Positions 1 through 6,424 of a stretch of 8,715 bases of DNA are shown one piece after another (within the stretch, counting starts at the first letter, position 1; each line of letters begins with the position of its first letter). Under the pieces are notes generated by a model, which searched no databases, was not told the DNA's origin, and saw only the letters and a program-made list of their open reading frames with translations. This DNA is from Deltaproteobacteria bacterium (GTDB taxonomy: Bacteria > Desulfobacterota > Syntrophia > Syntrophales > UBA5619), in NCBI GenBank assembly GCA_026388365.1, contig JAPLJW010000230.1, forward strand, positions 1-8,715, in the 5' to 3' direction. The position numbers and the translations under genes were made by a program.

Positions 1-428
1 AGCTCTCCCAGACGACCCTCCGGAGCGTCTGCGGACAGATGGAATTGGACGAGATCCTCTCGGAGCGGGAGAAGATCAACCTTCAGCTCCAGGAGATCCT
101 GGACCGAAACACCGAACCCTGGGGGATCAAGGTCTCCCACGTCGAGGTCAAGCAGATCGACCTGCCCGAGGAGATGAAACGTGCCATTGCCAAACAGGCG
201 GAAGCGGAGAGAGAACGGCGGGCCAAGGTCATCAATGCGGAAGGAGAGTTCCAGGCCGCCCAGAAGCTGATCGAAGCGGCGGCCCTGATGGAGACGCAGC
301 CGATGTCGTTGCAGCTCCGGTATCTCCAGACCCTGAACCAGATCGCAGCGGAGAACAATTCGACAACGGTATTTCCCATCCCGATCGATCTGTTCAAACC
401 GTTTCTGAAGCTGGCGGAGAAAATGTAA
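1..428 (+). CDS. Slipin / stomatin-like SPFH (band 7) protein, C-terminal part
   Basis: This is the 3' end of a gene that begins before the window; the first whole codon is at base 3 and about 141 residues are visible. The frame stays open upstream of the internal ATG at 39, so that ATG is not the start. The visible part matches the second half of a prokaryotic slipin: the [16 protein letters not shown] segment, then [20 protein letters not shown], then a charged helix rich in Ala, Glu and Arg ([20 protein letters not shown]) of the coiled-coil type used for oligomerisation. The tail ends in a hydrophobic stretch (VFPIPIDLF). Slipins are membrane-anchored scaffold proteins that form oligomers and are usually paired with an NfeD protein; the upstream side that could show NfeD is not in view. 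A small membrane protein follows after 17 bp. The family call is secure, but the cellular role cannot be read from the sequence. Confidence 0.9.
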   Translation, partial: LSQTTLRSVCGQMELDEILSEREKINLQLQEILDRNTEPWGIKVSHVEVKQIDLPEEMKRAIAKQAEAERERRAKVINAEGEFQAAQKLIEAAALMETQPMSLQLRYLQTLNQIAAENNSTTVFPIPIDLFKPFLKLAEKM

Positions 429-445
429 GAGGTGATCGTATCGTT

Positions 446-784
446 ATGGCGACGCGCAACAAAAGGAGCATCCTGACGGGCGGAATGATTCTGATCACCA
501 TCGGAAGTCTGATCATTCTGCACAAAATGGACGTTTGGGAGTTCTCGCACAGTTGGCCCCTGCTGCTGATCGTGATTGCCCTGGGGACCGTTATTCAGCG
601 GGTGAAGGACCTTGGCGGTTGGATCCTCGGGTGTGTCGGTTTGGTCTTTTTCCTTGCGGAGAACATCGAAATGGAGGTTTGGAAGATCGTGAATCTCCTG
701 CTTCCCATTCTTCTGATCCTGGTGGGCGTACACATCATCATAAAGTACTTCAAGAAAAAGACAGATGACCCTGATAATCCATGA
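446..784 (+). CDS. Small four-helix membrane protein, LiaI/LiaF-TM (DUF5668)-like
   Basis: This 112-residue protein is almost entirely membrane-embedded. Hydrophobic segments lie at about residues 9-27, 37-53, 58-72 and 80-102, with a positively charged N-terminus (RNKR) and a charged C-terminal tail (KYFKKKTDD). The arrangement with a W-x-F-x(3)-WPLLLI-like stretch between helices 1 and 2 resembles the LiaI/LiaF transmembrane domain family (DUF5668), whose members are linked to envelope-stress sensing in Firmicutes but are widespread with unknown roles elsewhere. The start is supported by an AAGAGGTGA ribosome site at 427-435. It sits 17 bp after the slipin gene and its last 20 bp overlap the next gene, which suggests one transcript and perhaps a shared envelope role. 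Membrane location is clear; the family assignment rests on pattern and is less certain. Confidence 0.75.
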   Translation: MATRNKRSILTGGMILITIGSLIILHKMDVWEFSHSWPLLLIVIALGTVIQRVKDLGGWILGCVGLVFFLAENIEMEVWKIVNLLLPILLILVGVHIIIKYFKKKTDDPDNP

Positions 785-1475
785 CAATTTTCTTACCATT
801 CCCGGATTGAATGGAGGTAGTCCGGATGAACGTCTGCTGATCGTCTGCGATTTCGACGGGACGGTCTGCAGGGTGGATATGGGCAACGCATTCCTGGAAC
901 GTTTCGCGGAAGGGTGGGAGGAGATCGATCGCTCCTACTCTGCGGGGGAGGTCGGCTCCCGGGTGGCCTACAGCCGGATCGCTCCTTTTTTCCGGGCGAA
1001 CCGGCCGCAGGTGCTGGACTTTGTCCTTCGCCGCGAACGGCTGGATCCCTTCTTTCCGGAATTCTTAAGCTTTTGCCTGGGGCGGAAGATCGATCTCAAG
1101 ATCGTCTCCGATGGCCTCGACTTTTACATCGAGGCGATCCTTCAAAAACACGGTCTCGACGTTGAATTCTTCTCCAACCGGCTCCTCTTTCGGGAGAATG
1201 GCCGGATCGACTTCGCCTTTCCGTTGGCGAGCGAGGAGTGCGGCCGCTGCGGAACCTGCAAGCGTTCCCTCCTCGACCGTTTCCGGCCGGGCTACGACCG
1301 GATCATCTACGTCGGCGACGGTTATTCCGACGTCTGCCCCGCCCGAGCCGCCGATCAGGTCTTCGCGAAGGAGATCCTCTATGAAAAATGCGTGAAGAAC
1401 GGCACGCCCTGTCACCGCTACGAGGATTTCAGCGATATCCGCCGCTGCCTGGAAAAAAATGCCTCGTCATCGTAG
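765..1475 (+). CDS. HAD-superfamily phosphatase, MtnX/PSP-like (subfamily IB)
   Basis: This 236-residue haloacid-dehalogenase hydrolase shows all four motifs: motif I CDFDGTV with nucleophile Asp29 and Asp31, motif II VSDG (Ser115), a motif III Lys near 166, and motif IV GDGYSD (Asp185, Asp189). The small size and the motif layout resemble the phosphoserine phosphatase/MtnX group, in which MtnX dephosphorylates 2-hydroxy-3-keto-5-methylthiopentenyl-1-phosphate in methionine salvage. A CxxCxxC cluster (Cys159, 162, 165) just before the motif III Lys also resembles that group. No other methionine-salvage gene is nearby, so the substrate is open. The ATG used overlaps the previous gene by 20 bp and has no good ribosome site; a TTG at 807, closer to the conserved core (which begins near residue 24), is an alternative. 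The gene is probably co-transcribed with the two membrane-associated genes before it. Confidence 0.85.
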   Translation: MTLIIHDNFLTIPGLNGGSPDERLLIVCDFDGTVCRVDMGNAFLERFAEGWEEIDRSYSAGEVGSRVAYSRIAPFFRANRPQVLDFVLRRERLDPFFPEFLSFCLGRKIDLKIVSDGLDFYIEAILQKHGLDVEFFSNRLLFRENGRIDFAFPLASEECGRCGTCKRSLLDRFRPGYDRIIYVGDGYSDVCPARAADQVFAKEILYEKCVKNGTPCHRYEDFSDIRRCLEKNASSS

Positions 1476-1549
1476 ATTTCTCATGTCAAGAATGATAATC
1501 GGAAACGAAACATGTGAGGACGTAGATTAAATTTCATAAAGTCTATGCA

Positions 1550-1579
1550 TTGCGCCATTTGACCGATAACGTATTATCG
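1550..1579 (+). promoter_or_regulatory. Possible promoter with inverted repeat over the -10, before the aldo/keto reductase
   Basis: A weak -35 (TTGCGC, 1550-1555) and a good -10 (TATTAT, 1572-1577) are 16 bp apart. A perfect inverted repeat, CGATAA-cgta-TTATCG (1564-1579), covers the -10. Transcription would begin near 1584, just before the GAGGA ribosome site (1588-1592). The 121 bp gap is AT-richer than its surroundings, which fits a promoter. The -35 matches only TTG of the consensus and no transcription data are available, so both the promoter and the operator reading are tentative. Confidence 0.35.
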
Positions 1580-1596
1580 ACCACAACGAGGACGCC

Positions 1597-2775
1597 ATGT
1601 GTCAAGAAAAAAAATACACGGGTATCGACCGGAGAGAATTTCTGAGGATGGGCCTGGCTGGCACGACCTCGGTTTTCCTGGGTTGGGACAGCCTTGCCGA
1701 CGCCATGCAGATCGCAGCGGCAGGGCCTTTTGTTTTCCCAGCGCCGGTCTATCGAACTCTGGGCCGAACGGGACTAAAGATAACCATCGTCAGCTTTGGG
1801 GCCATGCTGACACCTGAGCCGGAGGTGATGGAAATTGCCTTTGATCATGGAGTCAACTATGTCGATACGGCTCGACGATACATGGGCGGCCGTAACGAGG
1901 AAACCGTTGGCCGGGCATTGAAAGGCAAGCGTGACAAGATCTATGTGGCAACGAAGATCTCTCCCGCTTCACGGTCGAAAGAGGCCATTTTCAAAGATGT
2001 TGAAACCAGCCTGCGGGAGCTGGGTACCGACCATGTCGATATCATCCAACTCCACAACGTGACCGGCAGGGAGGATCGCATTTCAAATCCGGAAATTCGC
2101 GAAACCCTGGTCAGACTGAAGGAGCAGGGAAAGGTGCGTTTCTTTGGAGTCACTTCGCACACCAATGAGGCGGAGGTGCTCAATGCGCTTGTGGACGACA
2201 AAGACCGCTTTTTCGACACAGCCCTCGTGAAGTACAACTTCAAGAGCAATTCAGAAACGAAGGAAGCGATCGCAAGGGCCGCCCGGGCAAACATCGGGGT
2301 CATTGCGATGAAGACGCTGGCAGGCGGTTACGCCGCGGACATGCCTGGTCCTTTCAGCCCCCATCAGGCCGCGATCAAATGGGCCCTTCAGGATGAGCAT
2401 GTCGCGGCTACCATTCCCGGCATGAGGAACATCACAGAGCTCCGGGAAGACATTGCCGTCATGGGAATGAGCTTCGGCTATATCGATCAACTGCTCCTGA
2501 AACGCTATGGCGCAGCCGTAGCGTCCGACTACTGCCATCTCTGCGGTCAATGTGAGGCAACCTGTCCCAACGGTGTTGCCATCAGCACCATCAACCGCTG
2601 CCTGATGTATGCGGTGGCCTACAGGAGCCCTGCCTTAGCCAAGTCCACCTACCATGAGATCCCGTCGTCCCTGTCCGCCTCCACCTGCCTGGACTGTTCG
2701 GAGTGTGTGGCCAAATGCAACAACGGGCTTGATATTCCTGTAAAAATGAAGATGGCCCGAAAATTACTGACCTGA
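1597..2775 (+). CDS. Aldo/keto reductase with Tat-type leader and two C-terminal [4Fe-4S] motifs
   Basis: This 392-residue protein has three parts. Residues 1-36 carry a twin-arginine motif (DRREFLRMG, Arg12-Arg13), a short hydrophobic stretch and a possible ADA cleavage site. Residues 50-300 form an aldo/keto reductase barrel beginning YRTLGRTGLK, with the catalytic tetrad placed at Asp90, Tyr95, Lys120 and His153. Residues 313-374 hold two ferredoxin-like clusters, CxxCxxCxxxCP (Cys313, 316, 319, 323) and CxxCxxCxxxC (Cys364, 367, 370, 374), each able to bind one [4Fe-4S]. Fe-S aldo/keto reductases are known in anaerobes, but their substrates are mostly undefined. Tat export would suit a protein folded around its clusters. 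However, the periplasm lacks free NAD(P)H, so the electron source would be unusual. The start is set by GAGGA 4 nt upstream and by the leader. The DUF6599-like gene follows after 7 bp. Confidence 0.9.
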   Translation: MCQEKKYTGIDRREFLRMGLAGTTSVFLGWDSLADAMQIAAAGPFVFPAPVYRTLGRTGLKITIVSFGAMLTPEPEVMEIAFDHGVNYVDTARRYMGGRNEETVGRALKGKRDKIYVATKISPASRSKEAIFKDVETSLRELGTDHVDIIQLHNVTGREDRISNPEIRETLVRLKEQGKVRFFGVTSHTNEAEVLNALVDDKDRFFDTALVKYNFKSNSETKEAIARAARANIGVIAMKTLAGGYAADMPGPFSPHQAAIKWALQDEHVAATIPGMRNITELREDIAVMGMSFGYIDQLLLKRYGAAVASDYCHLCGQCEATCPNGVAISTINRCLMYAVAYRSPALAKSTYHEIPSSLSASTCLDCSECVAKCNNGLDIPVKMKMARKLLT

Positions 2776-2782
2776 AGAAACC

Positions 2783-3745
2783 ATGCACGACCATCATCAC
2801 CGAGTAAGGATGCTGTCGCTGTGGCGATCTGCTGTCATCGCTTCCGCGGTGCTGTGCCTCTTTGCGCTGACCATCTGCGCGCCGGTTCATGTTTTTGCTG
2901 CAGAGGATTCCATAAAAAATATTTTGCCCACACCCGGATTTACTCCGAACTGGGTCATGCAGGATCGGGTCACCCTCTTCAACAGGGACACCCTTTTCGA
3001 TCATATTAACGGCGAGGCGGAACTTTATTTCCCTTATGGTTTCGATATGCTCGCCACGGCCACCTATCTGAATAAAAAGGACCCCGAAGTGTGGGTGGTT
3101 GTCGATGTTTACAGGATGGATTCTCTGCTGAATGCCTTCGGGATTTATTCCAACTACCGAAAGTCGGATGCGGCGGGAGTTTTGATTGGCGCTGAAGGGT
3201 TTGTCTCTTCATCTCAATTGATGTTCTATCAGGACCGATATTTTGTGAGGATTCAGGCCACGGGGGCGGCGAGTTTAGAACAGGATCTATTGGTGGCCTG
3301 CGGTCGCGCTGTCTCACGAAATCTCCCAACCCATGCAGGAAGTCCCAAAGAGCTTGAAGTACTGTCGGAGATGCCGGGCGCGGTGACGAAGAGCGAGCGT
3401 TATCTCGCGCAAAGCCTCCTGGGGTATGCTTTTTTCCGCCGGGGAATGATTGCCGACTTCGTGCTGGGAGGCGAACGGGTGCAGGTCTTTGTGGTGTCTG
3501 AGAATTCGACAGAGGCGGCTCGAAAGGCCTTTGATGATTACCGTTCCTATCTGAAGACAGAAGGACAGGAGATGAACGTGACCGGGACAACCGACCGGAT
3601 ATCCCTGACCGCTGTCGATCCCCTGTATAGAGGCGTGTTGGTGGAACAGTCTGGTCCCTATCTCATCGGCGCGATCCGGATGAAAGAGGCTTCTATCGGG
3701 AAACCGATTGTTGAAAAGGTACGGGAACGGCTTTTAAAACGGTAA
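2783..3745 (+). CDS. Secreted protein of unknown function, DUF6599-like
   Basis: This 320-residue protein has a signal peptide: basic n-region, hydrophobic core at about residues 13-34, and a likely signal peptidase I site after VFA (residue 39) or VFAA (residue 40). The mature part opens with a phrase typical of DUF6599 proteins (FDHINGEAELYFPYGF, residues 72-87), followed by VDVYRMDSLLNAFGIYSNYR. No catalytic motif, cysteine pair or lipobox is evident, so it is probably a soluble periplasmic protein. The annotated ATG gives an odd HDHHH start; Met10 (ATG at 2810, in frame) gives a more ordinary signal peptide and may be the true start, although neither ATG has a strong ribosome site. It lies 7 bp after the Fe-S reductase and is almost certainly translated from the same mRNA, suggesting a shared envelope function. 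The family call is by recognition of the conserved phrases; the function is unknown. Confidence 0.75.
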   Translation: MHDHHHRVRMLSLWRSAVIASAVLCLFALTICAPVHVFAAEDSIKNILPTPGFTPNWVMQDRVTLFNRDTLFDHINGEAELYFPYGFDMLATATYLNKKDPEVWVVVDVYRMDSLLNAFGIYSNYRKSDAAGVLIGAEGFVSSSQLMFYQDRYFVRIQATGAASLEQDLLVACGRAVSRNLPTHAGSPKELEVLSEMPGAVTKSERYLAQSLLGYAFFRRGMIADFVLGGERVQVFVVSENSTEAARKAFDDYRSYLKTEGQEMNVTGTTDRISLTAVDPLYRGVLVEQSGPYLIGAIRMKEASIGKPIVEKVRERLLKR

Positions 3746-3816
3746 TTAGAGACATCTGACTCGCGTCGCTCACCTCCAGAGGCCTTTTTTAAATTCAAAG
3801 CGGAAGGCGGGGTGAT

Positions 3817-3829
3817 CTGGCCAAGCCAG
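3817..3829. other. Small hairpin (CTGGC-CAA-GCCAG) in the gap before the MFS gene
   Basis: This perfect 5-bp inverted repeat with a 3-nt loop is the only clear structure in the 167 bp between the DUF6599-like gene and the transporter. No T-run follows, so it is not a standard intrinsic terminator. It could be a small operator half-pair or chance. No convincing promoter was found in this gap. Confidence 0.25.
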
Positions 3830-3853
3830 TGAATACGGGAGGAAAACGCGGGT

Positions 3854-3916
3854 ATGCCAGAAATCCTGTCATGCGGGTCGCGATGGATTAACCCTGAGAG
3901 GCCGCAACGTCAATGA
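3854..3916 (+). CDS. Possible 20-residue leader ORF ahead of the MFS gene
   Basis: The ORF starts at ATG 3854 and encodes MPEILSCGSRWINPERPQRQ. Its TGA (3914-3916) overlaps the ATG of the transporter (3913-3915) as ATGA, the classic arrangement for translational coupling. A GGGAGG sequence (3837-3842) lies 11 nt upstream, a little far but usable. The peptide resembles nothing I know and has no attenuator-like run of one amino acid. It may be a coupling leader or a chance ORF; only comparison with relatives would tell. Confidence 0.2.
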   Translation: MPEILSCGSRWINPERPQRQ

Positions 3917-5088
3917 CACCCTCAAAAGCCTTGTTTTTTCTCCTGGAATTAATCAACTGCTACGCGGTGGTATATTATTCCAACTATCTGTTTTTTTACA
4001 TGAAGGCCATGTTTGGTTTCGGCGAGCTCGAAAACCTGCTTCTGGCCGCGCTCCATGGTATTGTCTATGCCGTGGCCGCTTGGCAGGGCGGGGCCTTCGC
4101 CCAGCGTTTCGGATGCGTACGGTCGCTCTACATCGGGTTCGGCGGGCTCGCGGCAACGCTTTTGTGCGCTCTCTTTCTCCACGCCGCGCTGGGTCAGGTG
4201 GTCGCCTTCGCGGTGTGGTCGGCCTTCGTTTGCTTCACCTGGCCGGCGCTCGAAGCGATCGTGAGTGATAAGGCGGGATCGCGGCTCTCGGACATGGTCG
4301 GGATATATAACGTTACCTGGGCGGCGGGCAGCGCAGCGGCGTATTTTACCGCGGGCATTCTGCTCGAACAATTGGGGATGCAAAGCCTTTTCTGGGTTCC
4401 GTTCTGCCTGCATTCGCTGCAACTCGGGCTCCTGCCGCTGACCGTGTATGTTGCGAAAAGGGAGCTTCACCCCTTTCCCTCCGCCGTCAGCGCTCCGGAA
4501 ACCGTTACGTCCGAACATGCGGGACGCTTTATGCACATGGCGTGGATCGCCAACCCGCTCTCGTACATGGCCATCAACACCCTTCTTCCGCTCATCCCGT
4601 CAATTGCCGGGAAGCTCGGATTCTCGACCGCGACCGCCGGCATCGCCTGCTCGGTCTGGATGTTCGCACGCCTGGGCGTTTTCGTCCTGCTCTGGCGATG
4701 GACCGGATGGCACTACCGCTTCAGGTGGCTTGGCGGGGCCTTCGTGCTCATGGCCGGCTCGTTCGCCCTCCTGCTCCATCCCGGCACCCTGGCCGCGCTT
4801 ATTGCCGCGCAAATCGGTTTCGGCCTTACGGTAGGACTGATCTACTATTCATCACTCTACTATTCGATGAACGCCTCCGAAGAGAAGGGTACGCACGGCG
4901 GTCTGCACGAGGCGATGATCGGCGCAGGACTTTTTCTCGGTCCCGCGTGCGGAGCCACGTCCATGCTCCTGTTCCCGGCCGTGGGAAGCGCCGGTACCCT
5001 TGCGGTGAGCGGCGTGCTGCTGGCCGGGTTCTCCGGAATTCTCTGGCTGGGGAAATTTAGAATAAAGACGCTGCGGGGGCGACGGTGA
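3913..5088 (+). CDS. Major facilitator superfamily transporter (12 TM)
   Basis: This 391-residue inner-membrane protein has two halves of about six helices each, separated by a hydrophilic loop at about residues 183-206. After helix 2 there is a degenerate motif A (GGAFAQRFGCVRS, residues 59-71) and in helix 5 a Gly/Ala-rich stretch (YNVTWAAGSAAAYFTAGILLEQLG-type, about 132-155), both usual for drug and metabolite antiporters. The length is typical of the family. Aromatic-rich patches (YYSNYLFFY near 21-29, YYSSLYY near 311-317) stand out, but no residue set identifies a substrate. The start is the first ATG after an in-frame TGA at 3895, with GAGAGG at 3896-3901 as a distant ribosome site. 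The gene stands apart from the DUF6599-like gene (167 bp) and converges on hemW, so it may be its own unit. Confidence 0.85.
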   Translation: MTPSKALFFLLELINCYAVVYYSNYLFFYMKAMFGFGELENLLLAALHGIVYAVAAWQGGAFAQRFGCVRSLYIGFGGLAATLLCALFLHAALGQVVAFAVWSAFVCFTWPALEAIVSDKAGSRLSDMVGIYNVTWAAGSAAAYFTAGILLEQLGMQSLFWVPFCLHSLQLGLLPLTVYVAKRELHPFPSAVSAPETVTSEHAGRFMHMAWIANPLSYMAINTLLPLIPSIAGKLGFSTATAGIACSVWMFARLGVFVLLWRWTGWHYRFRWLGGAFVLMAGSFALLLHPGTLAALIAAQIGFGLTVGLIYYSSLYYSMNASEEKGTHGGLHEAMIGAGLFLGPACGATSMLLFPAVGSAGTLAVSGVLLAGFSGILWLGKFRIKTLRGRR

Positions 5089-5178
5089 CCACGAACGCAG
5101 GATGACCGGGGCGCCGGCGGAGGGTGGAAGGCGATGATTGCCGGGTTACTTCCTCTCCGTAGTGACCTGATCAAGAAA

Positions 5179-5212
5179 AGGGATTTTCAGCGGTGCACAC
5201 ATCCCTCTTTTT
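5179..5212. terminator. Possible bidirectional terminator between the MFS gene and hemW
   Basis: A 6-bp stem (AGGGAT 5179-5184 with ATCCCT 5201-5206) has a 16-nt loop that itself contains the palindrome GTGCAC. On the + strand it is followed by C then five T (5208-5212); on the - strand it is followed by TTTTCTT. The convergent gene layout fits shared termination. The stem is short and the loop long, so stability is modest. The + strand T-run touches the hemW stop codon (5212-5214). Confidence 0.4.
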
Positions 5213-6420
5213 CAGATGAGGGCGAGGCTGTCGGCGACGGCCATTCCCGCACGCGTCGGCCGGAGAAATCCTTCGCGGATCTCTACGAGCCCTTCCAAAG
5301 AAAGCCTCTTCAGCATATCCCCTTTTTCCGTGAGAAGATCCCGACCGTAGCGGATCTTGAACGTCTCCAGGCAGATTCCCCGGCGCGTACGGAAACCGAG
5401 AAAAAGCGCCTCCAGGCGGAGCTGTCCGTCGCTCAGGATTTCCCTCGACTCGACCGGTTCCCTCCCCGATTCCAGGTCGCCGATGTAGGCGTCGACGGCG
5501 CTGCGGTTCCAGCGGCGTTCGCGTCCCGAAAAGGAGTGGGCCGCGGGACCGAGGCCCAGATAGGGGACGTGGTCCCAGTATTTGCGGTTGTGCCGCGATT
5601 CTCTGCCGGGGTGGGCGAAATTGGAGATCTCGTAATGGCAATAGCCGCTTTCTTCCATGATTTGAGCCGTCCTGAAAAAATAGTCGGCCCGGCGGGATTC
5701 ATCGGGAAGTATGAGTTCTCCGCGTCGGCATCGCTCTGCGAGGGGCGTCATCTCCTCCAGCGTGAGCTGATAGCAGGAGAGGTGGTTGGGGTTGAGGCCG
5801 ATGGCCGCATCCAGGGTGGCAAGCCATGCTGCAAAGGCGCGGTCCGCCTCCGGGGATGTTGCCTCTCCGGCGGGGGCAGAGGGAAGACCGTAGATCAGAT
5901 CCAGTCCGAGGTTCACGAAGCCGGCGTCGTGCGCCCGATGGATGGAGGTGATGGCCTGAAGGGTCGTATGGCGGCGGCCCAGCAGCGCAAGCGAACCGTC
6001 GTCGAAGGCCTGGACGCCGATGTTGAGGCGGGTAACTCCGGCGCGGCGGAACGCGGTGAGAAGACCTGCGTCGATATCTGCGGGATTCGCCTCGACGGTG
6101 ATCTCCGCGTCGCCTGTGATCGCAAAGGCGGCCCGGATGTCGGCGATCAACCCTTCGAGATCGGCTGTGGGCAAAACGGAGGGGGTTCCCCCGCCCAGGT
6201 AGAGGGTATCAAAGGATGCGGACCACCCCCGGTAGAGGTCCATTTCCCGGCAGAGGGCCGACCGAAAGGCGGGGATCAGGGAGCGGTCGGTGACGGAGTA
6301 GAAACCGCAGTAGTTGCATTTGCTGAGGCAGAAGGGGATGTGGATGTAGAGGCCGGGGCGTTCACCCGCTTTTTCGATTGCCGGGTCTGCGGCCGGACCC
6401 GGGATTGGTTTTTCGTTCAT
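5212..6420 (-). CDS. hemW: Radical SAM heme chaperone HemW
   Basis: This 402-residue radical-SAM protein has the cluster motif CLSKCNYCGF (Cys31, 35, 38) for the SAM-bound [4Fe-4S], then the GGGTPS SAM-contact motif (residues 76-81), GVQAFDD-type barrel motifs, and HNRKYW (277-282), which is the HNxxYW signature separating HemW from true coproporphyrinogen dehydrogenase HemN. HemW binds heme and is thought to deliver it to respiratory enzymes; it was long annotated as oxygen-independent coproporphyrinogen oxidase. The C-terminal 100 residues are the usual HemN_C region. A proline-rich N-terminal stretch of about 20 residues before RPGLYIHIPF is longer than in many relatives. The start lies 4 bp after the lepA stop with little ribosome-site sequence, so translation is probably coupled to lepA. 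The lepA-hemW order is common across bacteria. Confidence 0.93.
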   Translation of the reverse strand: MNEKPIPGPAADPAIEKAGERPGLYIHIPFCLSKCNYCGFYSVTDRSLIPAFRSALCREMDLYRGWSASFDTLYLGGGTPSVLPTADLEGLIADIRAAFAITGDAEITVEANPADIDAGLLTAFRRAGVTRLNIGVQAFDDGSLALLGRRHTTLQAITSIHRAHDAGFVNLGLDLIYGLPSAPAGEATSPEADRAFAAWLATLDAAIGLNPNHLSCYQLTLEEMTPLAERCRRGELILPDESRRADYFFRTAQIMEESGYCHYEISNFAHPGRESRHNRKYWDHVPYLGLGPAAHSFSGRERRWNRSAVDAYIGDLESGREPVESREILSDGQLRLEALFLGFRTRRGICLETFKIRYGRDLLTEKGDMLKRLSLEGLVEIREGFLRPTRAGMAVADSLALI

Positions 6421-6424
6421 CCGT

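Noticed and set aside
83..886. A 267-codon - strand ORF crossing three + strand genes
   Set aside because: It spans the slipin, the membrane protein and the start of the HAD gene, whose motifs are all intact on the + strand; no recognisable domain.
1058..1070. Clustered GAATTC, CTTAAG and AAGCTT resembling a cloning polylinker
   Set aside because: The bases lie inside the HAD gene and encode PEFLSF in frame with intact flanking motifs, so this is natural coding sequence.
1471..1528. Direct repeat CGTAGATT at 1471-1478 and 1521-1528
   Set aside because: Only eight bases long, one copy covers the HAD stop codon, and no further copy or attachment-site context is present.
1559..1577. TTGACC (1559-1564) as the -35 for the TATTAT at 1572-1577
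   Set aside because: The spacer would be only 7 bp, too short for a sigma-70 promoter.
3781..3790. T-run after the DUF6599-like gene as an intrinsic terminator
   Set aside because: The only stem before the six T's is CCTC-CA-GAGG, whose two-base loop cannot form; no other stem fits.
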